Below, piece by piece: positions 17,965-27,266 of a DNA stretch of 64,000 nucleotides (the stretch's first letter is position 1; each line of letters begins with the position of its first letter). The translations under genes were made by a program, and so were the position numbers. The notes under the pieces were generated by a model. It ran no database searches. It worked only from the letters and a program-made list of their open reading frames with translations, and was not told where the DNA came from. The stretch spans positions 2,521,001 to 2,585,000 of the forward strand of contig NZ_CP015405.2 of assembly GCF_001689125.2 (NCBI RefSeq), written 5' to 3'. The stretch is from Blautia pseudococcoides. GTDB taxonomy: Bacteria; Bacillota; Clostridia; Lachnospirales; Lachnospiraceae.

Positions 17965-18002
17965 AAAAAAACAATAGAAAGTACGCTTCGCGCACTTTCT
18001 AT
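17965..18002 (-). terminator. Terminator of the GH94-phosphohexomutase transcript
   Basis: ATAGAAAGT (17974-17982) pairs with ACTTTCTAT (17994-18002), with extra GC pairs in between; on the minus strand it is followed by TTGTTTTTTT. It sits just after the phosphohexomutase stop and before the sensor kinase. Confidence 0.8.
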
Positions 18003-18015
18003 CATCATAAATCCA

Positions 18016-19449
18016 TCAGCTTTTCAGTTCCAAAAATTCTTCAAAAAGCTCGCACATGCGGACAGCCTGATATGCCTCAGGCATCTCGCAGAAAATACGA
18101 AGAAGAGGCTCTGTGCCGGAGAATCTGGCAATGATCCAGCCGCCGTTCTTAAAGTAGATCTTGCAGCCGTCCATATAGGACACCCGCTCTACCGGCTCAT
18201 CAATATTGGGAAGAGCCTTATCCACCATAAGGATCCTCTGGATCTCATCCTTCCTTGCAGGCGTAAACTTATAATCTCTCTCCTCCATATAGATGCTTCC
18301 GTACTCCTCCTCAATATCCCTTGCGATCCGGGATATCTTCTTTCCGGTCACAGCGATCATCTCTACCAAAAGCATAGCGGCATATACGCCGTCCTTGCCG
18401 TTGATATGTCCCTTAACGGTAAGACCGCCTGAGGATTCACCGCCGATGATGGCGTCTGTCTCCTCCATCTTGGAAGATATATATTTGAATCCTACCGGAA
18501 CTTCATAGCATTTCTGCCCGAAGCTCTCAGCCACACGGTCCAGCATATGGGTGGTTGCCACGTTACGCACCACAGGGCCGCTCCAGCCTTTGTATTTTAC
18601 AAGATAATAATATAACAGCACTAAAATATCATTGGGATGCAGGAATTTCCCCGTATCGTCAATCACGCCGATCCGGTCGGCATCCCCATCCGTAGCCACA
18701 CCGATATCACAGCCTCTATCCAGCACATAATTCTGCAGAGAGCGCAGGGTCTGGGCGTTTGGTGCAGGCAGCTTGCCGCCAAACAACGTGTCATGACGCT
18801 CGTGTATGATCTCCAGCTCACAGCGGGTGATGGAAAGCAGCGTCTTCAGAGATGTCTGGCTCACACCGTACATGGGGTCAAGAGCCACACGAAGCCCTTT
18901 GTTCTTAATGGCCTCCACATCCACTGCCGCGATAATATTGTCCAGATATTCATTGAGAGGATTAAATTCCACAACCTTTCCCTCAGCAACTGCCTGCTCG
19001 TAAGGGATCGTGCTGATGGTATTGCCGGCAGCGATCTCCTCCTCCACCTTTGCTATATACGCTTCAATCTCCTCAGTCTGCACCTCATTGGCATCTCTTC
19101 CGCCTCTGGTGAAAACCTTGATCCCATTGTAAATGGCCGGATTATGGCTGGCTGTCACCATCATGCCGTAGGGCAGATCATGGGCCATCACATAATACAT
19201 GATCAGCGGTGTGGGGGAGGATCTGTTGATAAACCAGGCACGGATCCCCTCCGCTGCCAGCACCTCACATGACCACATCACAGCTTCCTTCGCAAGGAAA
19301 CGCCTGTCATAGCCAATGCAGATATCCTCTTTCTCCACACCCTCTGCCTTCATCTTCATGGCAAGGGCTTTTGTCAGCTTCTGGATATTCTCCTTTGTGA
19401 AGCCGTCACCTATAATTGCTCTCCAACCGCCTGTTCCAAATTTGATCAT
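18016..19449 (-). CDS. Alpha-D-phosphohexomutase (phosphoglucomutase/phosphomannomutase family)
   Basis: A 477-aa enzyme of the alpha-D-phosphohexomutase superfamily. Start ATG at 19449 with AAGGAGAG 7 nt upstream gives MIKFGTGGWRAIIGDGF. All four active-site segments are present: phosphoserine loop TASHNPAIYNG (about 100-110), metal loop DGDADRIG (about 255), sugar loop GGESSGG (about 335) and phosphate loop RFSGTEPLLRI (about 440). It moves phosphate between C1 and C6 of a sugar. Lying directly downstream of a GH94 phosphorylase, whose product would be a hexose- or GlcNAc-1-phosphate, it probably converts that product to the 6-phosphate. Whether glucose or N-acetylglucosamine is preferred is not shown by motifs alone. 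Confidence 0.92.
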   Translation of the reverse strand: MIKFGTGGWRAIIGDGFTKENIQKLTKALAMKMKAEGVEKEDICIGYDRRFLAKEAVMWSCEVLAAEGIRAWFINRSSPTPLIMYYVMAHDLPYGMMVTASHNPAIYNGIKVFTRGGRDANEVQTEEIEAYIAKVEEEIAAGNTISTIPYEQAVAEGKVVEFNPLNEYLDNIIAAVDVEAIKNKGLRVALDPMYGVSQTSLKTLLSITRCELEIIHERHDTLFGGKLPAPNAQTLRSLQNYVLDRGCDIGVATDGDADRIGVIDDTGKFLHPNDILVLLYYYLVKYKGWSGPVVRNVATTHMLDRVAESFGQKCYEVPVGFKYISSKMEETDAIIGGESSGGLTVKGHINGKDGVYAAMLLVEMIAVTGKKISRIARDIEEEYGSIYMEERDYKFTPARKDEIQRILMVDKALPNIDEPVERVSYMDGCKIYFKNGGWIIARFSGTEPLLRIFCEMPEAYQAVRMCELFEEFLELKS

Positions 19450-19527
19450 TGCTGTTCTCTCCTTCCTGTACGAACCCAAATGTTACTAAAACGAATCACT
19501 TCTATATTTTCACAGTTACCCGGATGG

Positions 19528-21918
19528 TTACCCCATAACAATTCTTACGGTATGGCTGCTGCCCGCTTCACAGACAGGAATCTTATCCACCTTTTCCCCG
19601 TCCAGCCAGATTTCCTTCACGCCTTTTTCCACATGGGCCGGATTCTCCACTTTGATTTCAAAGGACGCGCCGCGGAATACCCGGTGCGCGGTAAATCCTT
19701 CCCAGTCACCGGGAATACAGGGATCTATCTCCAGTCCATCCATCTGCGGACGGATGCCAAGCATATATCTGGTGGCTGCAAAGTAAGCCCAGCCGCCGCT
19801 TCCTGTCATGAAGGGATGCCTGGCCCTGCCGTATGCGGTGTGGTCTTTTCCCATAATGAACTGGCAGTAGGAGTAAGGTTCCGCCTGACGGGTCTCGATC
19901 ATGTCATTCTGGTAATAAGGACAAAGGGCATCATAAAATTCCATGGCCCGGCTTCCTCTTCCCAGCATACATTCCGCTGCCCATGCCCAGGGGTTTGGAT
20001 GACTGAACACAGATCCGTTCTCCTTCACACCCGGATATACCCTGGTCACAAAACCTATGTCATCATCCGGCACTGTGTAGGACGGACCGTTGAGCATGAT
20101 ACCGTAAGGCGTAAAGAGATTCTCATAGACAGCGTCCATGGCTTTTGTTCCCTTATCCTTTGGCGCCGCGCCGGAGAGCACTGCCCAGGCATTGGATTCC
20201 AGATGTACCCTTCCCTCTTTGTCCTTCTGTGTTCCGATCTTCCGGCCGTTTTTGGTGATGCCGCGGACATACCATTCACCGTCCCAAAGCTCACGGTCGC
20301 AGACCTTCTTCACATGCTCTGCCATTGCCGTGTATTTTTGTACATCCTCTTTTTCACCCAGATAGGTGGCTGCCTCAAGGAAACTCCCGATGGCCCAGTA
20401 GTGCAGGAAGGATACCATGGCGCTCTCACCACCGCCTAAATTCAGGCAGTCATTCCAGTCCGCACGGAGGCCTTTGCACACACCGTCAGCTCCCACCTGT
20501 CTGGCGGAGAAGTCTAAGATCCGTTTCATATGGTCATAGACAGTGCCCTCGTCCTTGTCAGCATATGGCACCACATGATTTAAAAGTTCAAATTCACCGG
20601 TCTCTTTTACATACTCCACAATGGAGCTGACCAGCCACAGGGCATCATCAGAACAGGTATCCTCCAGGCCATGGATCATCTGGTCTCTGCTTGGAGTGGG
20701 CACAACGGTGGGTGATTTGAACGGCTTCACTTCCGTATCCGGATCAAACCACTCAGGCTGGAACAGATGCAGGCCGTAGCCCTCTGACACCTGGCCTCTT
20801 AAAAGCTCTATGATCCTCTGGCGGCATTTCTCAGGGTTGGAGTGGGGAACTGTCATGGCATCCTGTGCCGTATCCCTGTATCCAAGTCCTGTACGTCCCC
20901 CCACCTCGATAAAGGAGGCAAAGCGTGAGAACATTACATTGATCTCCGCCTGGTAAAGGGTCCACGTATTGATCAGTGTATTCATACCTTCATTTGGTGT
21001 CTGGATCTGCAGCTTTTCAAATTTGCTGTCCCAGTAGTTTTTCAGTTCCTCATAGGCTGCGTCCACATTTACAGGATCACTGTATTTTTCTTTGTAGGGA
21101 TAAGCAGCTTTTCTGTTGCCCTCACCCAGCATGAACACCAGGCGCACTTCCTCGCCGGGAGCCAGAGTGATTTTTTTCTGCATGGCTCCGCAGTGGTTGT
21201 TTCCCTTCTCAAAGCCGCCGTTTAAGACACCTTTTTCCACGCCAATGGGGTTTGATTCCGTGCGGTAGGAACCAATGAACGCATCTCTCAGGCACTCAAA
21301 TCCATCCGGCTCAAAGCTGGCTGTGAACCACTGGAACCCAAACTCTTCATAAAAAAGGTCATGTTCGATAATACCATCCTCACAGGAGGAGCCTGCCGCA
21401 TACATACTCATCTGGAAATTTTTGTTGTCCATCTCAATCTGGTGGAAGGAGAATTCCAGATAGGAATATACGCTGAGGCTTCTTTGGCGTCCGCTGTCGT
21501 TCTTGATCTTCACGTCCCACAGTTCCACCGGGTCCTCTTTGGGGATGCACATTTTCTGGGATGCTTTGATGCCGCTGTAGTCACATTCATAGACAGAATA
21601 GGACATGCCGTGACGGCAGGTGTATTTAGCTTCCTCCAGGGATTTGCCCACAGGCTGCCAGGATACGCTCCAGTAATCTCCGTCCTCATCGTCACGGATA
21701 TACACATAATGTCCCGGCCGGTCCATGGGAACTGCATTGGCGCGGAACCTTGTAATGCGGTGATACTCCGGTGATTTGTAGAAAATATATCCTCCTGCTG
21801 TGTGGTTCAAAACCGCACACATATCTTTCACTCCCAGGTAATTGGTCCAGGATGTAGGTAAATCTACCCTGTCAATCACGTACTCTCTCTTTTCATTGTC
21901 AAAATGTCCGTATTTCAT
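19528..21918 (-). CDS. GH94 phosphorylase, probably N,N'-diacetylchitobiose phosphorylase
   Basis: A 796-aa cytoplasmic glycoside phosphorylase, the usual length for GH94. The N-terminus (MKYGHFDNEKREYVI, PTSWTNYLG) is the sandwich domain; the (alpha/alpha)6 barrel carries the general-acid motif ADWNDCLNLGGGES, with D487 and D490. The segments EVGGRTGLGYRDTAQD (338-353) and EGYGLHLFQPEWFDPD (379-394) match what I recall of Vibrio chitobiose phosphorylase (ChbP) better than cellobiose phosphorylase, which has a YQPLT-type loop. The reaction would be (GlcNAc)2 + phosphate to GlcNAc-1-P + GlcNAc. AGGAGGGT lies 9 nt before the ATG. It leads into the phosphohexomutase gene 78 nt downstream. Substrate assignment rests on remembered sequence patterns. 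Confidence 0.85.
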   Translation of the reverse strand: MKYGHFDNEKREYVIDRVDLPTSWTNYLGVKDMCAVLNHTAGGYIFYKSPEYHRITRFRANAVPMDRPGHYVYIRDDEDGDYWSVSWQPVGKSLEEAKYTCRHGMSYSVYECDYSGIKASQKMCIPKEDPVELWDVKIKNDSGRQRSLSVYSYLEFSFHQIEMDNKNFQMSMYAAGSSCEDGIIEHDLFYEEFGFQWFTASFEPDGFECLRDAFIGSYRTESNPIGVEKGVLNGGFEKGNNHCGAMQKKITLAPGEEVRLVFMLGEGNRKAAYPYKEKYSDPVNVDAAYEELKNYWDSKFEKLQIQTPNEGMNTLINTWTLYQAEINVMFSRFASFIEVGGRTGLGYRDTAQDAMTVPHSNPEKCRQRIIELLRGQVSEGYGLHLFQPEWFDPDTEVKPFKSPTVVPTPSRDQMIHGLEDTCSDDALWLVSSIVEYVKETGEFELLNHVVPYADKDEGTVYDHMKRILDFSARQVGADGVCKGLRADWNDCLNLGGGESAMVSFLHYWAIGSFLEAATYLGEKEDVQKYTAMAEHVKKVCDRELWDGEWYVRGITKNGRKIGTQKDKEGRVHLESNAWAVLSGAAPKDKGTKAMDAVYENLFTPYGIMLNGPSYTVPDDDIGFVTRVYPGVKENGSVFSHPNPWAWAAECMLGRGSRAMEFYDALCPYYQNDMIETRQAEPYSYCQFIMGKDHTAYGRARHPFMTGSGGWAYFAATRYMLGIRPQMDGLEIDPCIPGDWEGFTAHRVFRGASFEIKVENPAHVEKGVKEIWLDGEKVDKIPVCEAGSSHTVRIVMG

Positions 21919-21992
21919 GTTGCGATACCCTCCTGAATCTCCTATTAAGAATCTTTGCGGACAGGCAGTCTGTACTGCCCGCCCTGATAATA

Positions 21993-22025
21993 CGAAAGGG
22001 CCTGCATCGGCAGACCCCTTTTCGT
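21993..22025 (-). promoter_or_regulatory. Leader hairpin before the GH94 gene
   Basis: GAAAAGGGGTCTGC and GCAGGCCCTTTC (minus strand) form a hairpin with a CGAT loop, beginning only a few nt after the expected transcription start. There is no T-run on the minus strand, so it is more likely a 5' stabilising stem or the end of the patatin transcript than a strong terminator. Confidence 0.45.
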
Positions 22026-22037
22026 CTTCCTGGCTCT

Positions 22038-22043
22038 ATTATA
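22038..22043 (-). promoter_or_regulatory. -10 element upstream of the GH94 gene
   Basis: A consensus TATAAT on the minus strand about 120 nt before the GH94 start. The best -35 (GTTACT, 16 nt away) is weak, which would fit activation by the YesN-like regulator (inference). Confidence 0.5.
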
Positions 22044-22121
22044 GAAAACTTTCTGTTTCAGTAACATAGTTCAGGATGTTAATATTTGTTTTTTCTTGTG
22101 AAGACGCGGAAAAGATATTTT

Positions 22122-22985
22122 TTAACTCTCCAGATATTTTTTCAGAGCCTCTGCCTGCCTCTCTGCCGTCTCATATCCCTGGCCGTAAAGTGCTTTCAGT
22201 TTTTCCCCGTCCTTCTCGATCCGTCCAATCTCCACAGGCTTTGGAGGCTGGATCAGGAATACTCTTCCCTCTTTTTCCTCCCGGTAGAGATAATCCAGGG
22301 TCTCGTTATAGACCCGGTGCCTATTTTCCATACACTCCACCAGTTTGGGGAACTGTCTGCCGTAGCGCAGGCGCAGAAGCGGCGCCATCTGGTTTCTCTG
22401 CTTCCGGTATTCCCTGCCCCTTGTGAGCACTACCACATTCTTTTCATTTCCCATACTTTCGGATTTGCGGATGGGAATAGAATCCGTGATGCCGCCGTCC
22501 AGGTATGGCTTTTTCCGAATCCACAGGGTCCTGGACATAAGGGGAAGGGAACTGGATGCCCGGATATAACAAATGTCCCGGTGCAGGTCCCGGATGCGTT
22601 TATACTCCGCCTGCCCGGTCTCACAGTTGGTCACAACCGCGTAAAACCTGGCTGGGTTTGCTTCAAACGTTTCATGGTCATAGGGGTCCAGTTCATCCGG
22701 TATGGTCTTGTAAAGCATCTCTGCCCCAAAATAATCCCCCGTCTTTAAGAAACTGCCGATCCCGCAGTATCTGGGGTCATCCAGATACCCGGTAACGGTC
22801 CGGTATCCCCTTCCGTGCTGCTTCGACAAATAACTGCAGGCCAGACAGGAGCCGGCGGAAACGCCCAGGCAGGTGCCAAACGAAATGTCCTCCTCCAGGA
22901 AATAGTCCAGCACGCCTGCGGTAAATACACCCCGCATCCCGCCTCCCTCCAAAATCAAACCTGTTTTCGCAATATTTTGTGTCAT
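22122..22985 (-). CDS. Patatin-like phospholipase (YjjU/RssA type)
   Basis: A 287-aa soluble serine hydrolase. I start at the ATG at 22985 (MTQNIAKTGLILEGGGMRG), 7 nt after the upstream stop; a longer frame up to 23024 would overlap the previous gene. The family motifs are complete: oxyanion loop GGGMRG, nucleophile elbow GVSAGS, and the catalytic Asp in DGGITDSIP. Such proteins cleave acyl esters of phospholipids or other lipids; substrates in bacteria are mostly unknown. It follows the metallophosphoesterase-rubrerythrin gene closely and is likely co-transcribed. Confidence 0.9.
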   Translation of the reverse strand: MTQNIAKTGLILEGGGMRGVFTAGVLDYFLEEDISFGTCLGVSAGSCLACSYLSKQHGRGYRTVTGYLDDPRYCGIGSFLKTGDYFGAEMLYKTIPDELDPYDHETFEANPARFYAVVTNCETGQAEYKRIRDLHRDICYIRASSSLPLMSRTLWIRKKPYLDGGITDSIPIRKSESMGNEKNVVVLTRGREYRKQRNQMAPLLRLRYGRQFPKLVECMENRHRVYNETLDYLYREEKEGRVFLIQPPKPVEIGRIEKDGEKLKALYGQGYETAERQAEALKKYLES

Positions 22986-22992
22986 TTTCCCG

Positions 22993-24267
22993 TCATCCCT
23001 CTTTTGTCTCTTCTTTGCTCTCATATACCAAAAACTCTCCTGCAGGTGCCCCGCAGACCGGGCAGCGCTCCGGCCGGCTCTCCATCAGGCATCCGCAGAC
23101 CGGGCACACGTAAAAAACGGTTTTTTCAAATCCGGTGTGGTCTGCAGCCTCTCTCAGAAGCCTTGCATGGGCCTTCTCGGCAGAAGCCGCGTCCCGGTAG
23201 GCCTGCCTCGTGAGCAGGAAATCCCGCTCCTGGGCATAGTCCGCGACCATGGGATACAGACGCTCGTATTCAAATTTTTCTCCGGGCACATAGGTCTCCA
23301 CTGATTCATGAAAAGCTTTCGGCTTGTCCAGAATGGCGTAAAAGCTCTTGGCATGCCGGTACTCCGATTCTGCCAAAGCCCGGAACAGATTGGCGATCCT
23401 GCCGTATCCTCTCTTTTCCGCACGCTCCGCAAAGGTCTGATAGCGAAGAAATGCATACAGTTCCCCTTTGACGGTCTCCTCAAGCTGGTCCCTGGTGATC
23501 TTGTCCTCCCGCTCCCTCTGGTAAGGGGCATCCCCAAGATTTTCAAATCTGTGGCAAAGCCTGCCGTTCTCCCTGGCAAAGCGGACAATGTGATGTTCCA
23601 CATCCGATGCCTTTATATTCTCGGACACATCCTCTATGATGGCACCGCCTCCCCCTGTGCACACAAAGGGAATGCCATCCACTTCATCCTCAAAGCAGGA
23701 GTGCACATGGCCGCACACAAAATATTTGATTTTTTCTTTATATGGAAGATATACTGCCCTGAGACGCTCAAATTCCTCCTGGGGAACGGAATTTCCTGTA
23801 AAATGGTTAGGCAGGGGAATGTGGAAGGCAATCACCACATTTTCGCACTCTTCCATGGCAAGTACCCGTCCAAGCAGCGCAAGCCCTGTGTCGGAAAAGT
23901 TCCGGAAGGCATTGTCAACCACTACAATAGTAAAAGTCTCCGCAATGACTGCATAGTCATGCAGACCGAAAAATGCCTTGTAGTCTCCTGTGTCATGGTT
24001 TCCCCTAAGCACAAAGACATCTTTATCAGCCACCGATTCTGTGAGGGTACAGATATTTTTGTAGTGACGCTCATCGCCAACAGGGACCATGTCCCCTGCT
24101 ATGAGGATCATATCTTCCTCTGCCGCTTTCTCAAGCGCTCCTGCATAGGTCTTCATCATAACGGTTCCCAGCCCTTCACATCCGGGGTCCCCGATCACCG
24201 CAAAGGACGTACAGCCGGGGCGGCGGACAATAGGTTCTATAATTTTCTGAATATTACGTTTCTTCAT
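22993..24267 (-). CDS. Metallophosphoesterase-rubrerythrin-rubredoxin fusion
   Basis: A 424-aa three-part protein. Residues ~20-240 are a calcineurin-type metallophosphoesterase with AGDM (57-60), RGNHD (88-92), H149 and CGHVHS (185-190). The first motif is degenerate: GDPG (26-29) stands where D-x-H is normal. Residues ~255-380 form a ferritin-like diiron domain of rubrerythrin type: E269, E302xxH305 and E364xxH367. The C-terminus (386-412) is a rubredoxin-like knuckle with C388xxC391 and C402xxC405. Rubrerythrins reduce peroxide in anaerobes; the joined phosphoesterase domain could act on a nucleotide or phosphoprotein. The one reading frame is uninterrupted, so this is a real fusion and not an assembly of two genes. 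The combined role is unknown. Confidence 0.88.
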   Translation of the reverse strand: MKKRNIQKIIEPIVRRPGCTSFAVIGDPGCEGLGTVMMKTYAGALEKAAEEDMILIAGDMVPVGDERHYKNICTLTESVADKDVFVLRGNHDTGDYKAFFGLHDYAVIAETFTIVVVDNAFRNFSDTGLALLGRVLAMEECENVVIAFHIPLPNHFTGNSVPQEEFERLRAVYLPYKEKIKYFVCGHVHSCFEDEVDGIPFVCTGGGGAIIEDVSENIKASDVEHHIVRFARENGRLCHRFENLGDAPYQREREDKITRDQLEETVKGELYAFLRYQTFAERAEKRGYGRIANLFRALAESEYRHAKSFYAILDKPKAFHESVETYVPGEKFEYERLYPMVADYAQERDFLLTRQAYRDAASAEKAHARLLREAADHTGFEKTVFYVCPVCGCLMESRPERCPVCGAPAGEFLVYESKEETKEG

Positions 24268-24306
24268 AACAATACCTCCTCAATGGTATTAGTTTACTTC
24301 ATTTTT

Positions 24307-25431
24307 TCAGAACTGGCAACCGGAATCGTTCGCGCGGTTTTTTTGGCCTCCTGTTCCAGATATGCTTCCACCGACGCGGTATCCTGCCTCATCCCCGATC
24401 TCCTCCACACCCCCGTATACTTTCAGAAGATTACAGAGAAAGAAAACCTCAGTCCCTGTCTTGACCATGAGACTGCTGTTCTCAAACAGTTCATCCGCAG
24501 GTATCTCTCTCTGGCTGACTTTACTGAAAAACGCTGATTTGAGCACAATGCAGACATAACTTCCCTTTTGTTCCCAGCCAAGCCTTGCAAGGGACCGCGT
24601 TAGACATTCCGGCATCTCAACAAAGCTTCTGCAGGATTGTGCCTGCTGTGCCAAGGTGCTCTGCATCCGTTCCATCCCCTGGCAGCTGTTGATAAAATGC
24701 ACACGCCGCATACACTTAAGATACTGTCCCGTCTGGCAGAGCAGTATCCTGTCCCGCTCTGTCAGCGGCACTGTGACGGAGAGGAGATAAATCCCCAGCA
24801 CGATCTTATTCTCTTCCCGGACCGGCACCGCCAAAAACGGGATCCCCTCCTCTGTGGCAGATACTCCGCCCTCCTCCTTCCATGCGCGGCAAAAAGCCTT
24901 CTCAAAAGAAGACCTTAAAAAATCCGTATCCCCATCCCTGCACTCACAGGGAATCCTGCACGTGTCCTCATTCTGGGACAGCGCCAGGATCTCCATGTGT
25001 TCCCCCACTACAATAATGGGATTGGAGAATACGGACAAGAGCACCGGGGTCAGGGCTGAAAAAGGTTTCCCTTCCCGGCACAGCCGGTTTAACCCCTCCT
25101 CAAATATCCTATATTTCTCAAATATTTTTAAGAGTAAGGACAATATCATCTGGGGTGTCAGGTATGGTCTGACCCAGAGAATATCCATGCCCTCCCGTTC
25201 CAGATATTCTTGTGAAGGTTTCCCGATGCTTGCTACAGTGAGCGCGGCATGTTTTTTCGGTATCCGCTCCAAATCTTCTGCGGACATGATATAGATATAA
25301 TTTTCCCTGAGCGATATCCCTTCCTGCCAGATCAGCGCGCCTGTCAGGGGAAGCTCCATGGGATCCGATTTCAGAGAACTTCCCTCCAAACCTTTCAAAT
25401 CCTCAGCCAATATACACCCGTTCAGTTTCAA
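24307..25431 (-). pseudogene. PucR-type regulator without its HTH (truncated)
   Basis: A 374-residue frame that starts with an ATG overlapping the end of the preceding regulator remnant (ATGA). Residues ~1-340 look like the sensing and middle domains of a PucR/CdaR regulator (compare 3160-4737): an N-terminal ligand region, KPFSALTPVLLSVFSNPIIVV (about 125-145) and the LTRSLARLGWEQKGSYVCIV segment. The C-terminal PucR helix-turn-helix that should follow is absent; the last ~20 residues (after YRVGGSIS) look like out-of-frame read-out into the intergenic region. Without the DNA-binding domain it can hardly act as a regulator. Confidence 0.65.
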
Positions 25432-26764
25432 AGCCTCACCTCCTGTTCTGACGCCAGCTCAGGATACCGTCTGAGTATACGGAAAATCAGCATGAGGTAG
25501 AGTCGCTCCTGAGGGGAATCCGGTTCCATCTCCAAAAGCTCCCTGATCTTCTTTATCCTGGACTTGAAGGTGTTCCTGTGGATATATAAATCATCAATGG
25601 CTTTTGCTGTATGGGAATCAAATTCTATGTAATTGCGAAGTGTCTTGTAATTCGTGTGTCCTGTCATACCGGATGAGTTTCAGGATGGATGGGGGATCAG
25701 TGTTCTCACAGGCAGGGTATTGGCGCCGCGGTTCAGCACATAGTGAAGTGCATAGTCTTCAAATTTGAACAGCCATTGGGTACTGCTGCACTCTTTTCCT
25801 GACTGAAGCGCTGCCTCGGCCTGTCTGTAATAATCGGGAAACCGGAAAAAGTCGGAGAATTCCGTGCTGATCCCTGATTTGAACAGATTGTCCCGGACAA
25901 TATAGGCCAGCCGTCTGCACTCCTCATCCCTTCCCTCCAGCCCCAGCCCCAGATTACACAGAAGCAGCAGCCTGTCCTCATATTCCAGGGAAAGGTATCC
26001 ATAAAGCTGGTGGTCAAAAAGCACGCTCTCATAGGCAGCGGAATGTAGTTCCTGTCCCGTCTCCGTCAATTCCATGCAGACACAGAAAAAGGGGCCGTTC
26101 CGCTTCCATCCTGCCAGCCGCATTGCCATCAAGAGCTTATCCGCGTCAAAACCGGATGGGCTGCGCAGGTATTTTAGGGCATAATTCTTAAACGCAGCCA
26201 GTGCGTTGAACTTAGAGCCGGAGTGACGAATCGCAAGTGCCCGCACCGCCTCAGTAAACACGGAGAGCAGGGCCAGGTGTCCCTCCGTCAGGCTGCCGTT
26301 CACCCCGTCTATGACAATCCTTCCCCAATACTCCTGATCCTCATTAAATATATTGCTGTATATACTAATAAATGTTTCCCCTTCATTGCTCCAAAACTGG
26401 GGTGTCACAAATTCCAGAGTCGTCAGATAATCGGAGCGGAAAAACAGCTCGTCCGTAATATTCCGGTCCAGATAATTGGTTCCCTCCTGCAAAAGGCTGT
26501 AGGGAAAGCTGGCGCACCCCGCCTCCGCATATGCCATCAGTTCATATTCCCTGTTATGAACTCCGGACACCCCCCGGCTTCCTGTTCCTCTCCCTCTATG
26601 ATAAGCAGTGCAGTCCCGGATTCCTTCCCCGGTATTTTTGCAGCCAGGCTGACCGACTCCACCAGATACAGCGTATCTCTGCGCAGTACGCAGCCCGGCT
26701 GATATAGAGTGTAGAAGGACAGGCTTCTTTCCAGATAATCCCGCTCCCCTCTGTAACCGGAAAC
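25428..26764 (-). pseudogene. Decayed PucR-type regulator with frameshifts
   Basis: Three pieces of one PucR regulator. Upstream part (about 26764-26590): LSFYTLYQPGCVLRRDTLYL ... ALLIIEGEE, the N-terminal region, ending at a run of six G. Middle part (26570-25680): VHNREYELMAYAEAGC to FKFEDYALHYVLNRG, the sensing and middle domains, with about 100 residues missing before it. Then an in-frame TGA at 25680-25682, and the HTH part (25667-25428): FDSHTAKAIDDLYIHRNTFK. Around the TGA another frame reads PSILKLIRYDRTH, the expected PucR sequence, so a 1-base loss in a C-run and a second small deletion near 25640 explain the break. Several lesions together argue for true decay. Confidence 0.75.
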
Positions 26765-27266
26765 GTGCTCCAGATCATTTTCATCCTGTCTGGGCCGTCG
26801 TTTATCATGCTTTTCTCGGCTATGCTCTGCGGAAAACTCATGCAGTATCTGAGTAAAAAAAGGATTTTGATCGGGGCTATGATTCTTTTTGCCGTATCCG
26901 CCATTTTAGGAGGGACTGTGGCGAATGTATATTATGTACTGGCCATGCGTATCCTGGTAGGTATTTCCATGGGCTTTGTAAATGCCGCTGCTATGGCTTT
27001 GATCGCGGAAGTCTATGTGGACGAGGACAAACGCGGAACCATCATGGGTATTTTCAACGCTACCATGGCGGGCACCGGAGCTGTCATCAGCCTGATCGCA
27101 GGCGTATTCGCGGTCCGCTCCTGGAATGAAGTGTTTAAAGTTTACTGGATCGCCGTTCCGGTTATTGTGATGATGTTTATATTCCTTCCCATGACGCCCC
27201 CGGAGGGCAGCCAAACGGAGGAAGACCGGGCAAAGGCCCAGGGAAAGAATCTCATGGCCAAAAGGA
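26765..27266 (+). pseudogene. MFS transporter fragment (N-terminal half)
   Basis: About 165 residues with five to six hydrophobic helices and an MFS motif A variant (GKLMQYLSKKR) between helices 2 and 3, followed by LAMRILVGISMGFVNAAAMA (helix 4). The first helix is incomplete at the 5' end and everything after helix 6 is missing: the frame runs past PLPMTPPEGSQ-like hydrophilic loop and stops at 27292, inside UroD sequence. It cannot make a working carrier. No ribosome site precedes it. Confidence 0.75.

Noticed and set aside
19480..20439. 319-codon open frame on the plus strand
   Set aside because: Antisense to the conserved GH94 catalytic region; composition is that of a shadow frame.
23308..24537. 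409-codon open frame on the plus strand
   Set aside because: Antisense to the phosphoesterase-rubrerythrin gene, whose motifs are clearly real.
25680..25682. Selenocysteine or recoded TGA
   Set aside because: A neighbouring frame carries the conserved PucR sequence over this spot, the gene has other lesions, and no SECIS-like element or conserved Cys site is seen.
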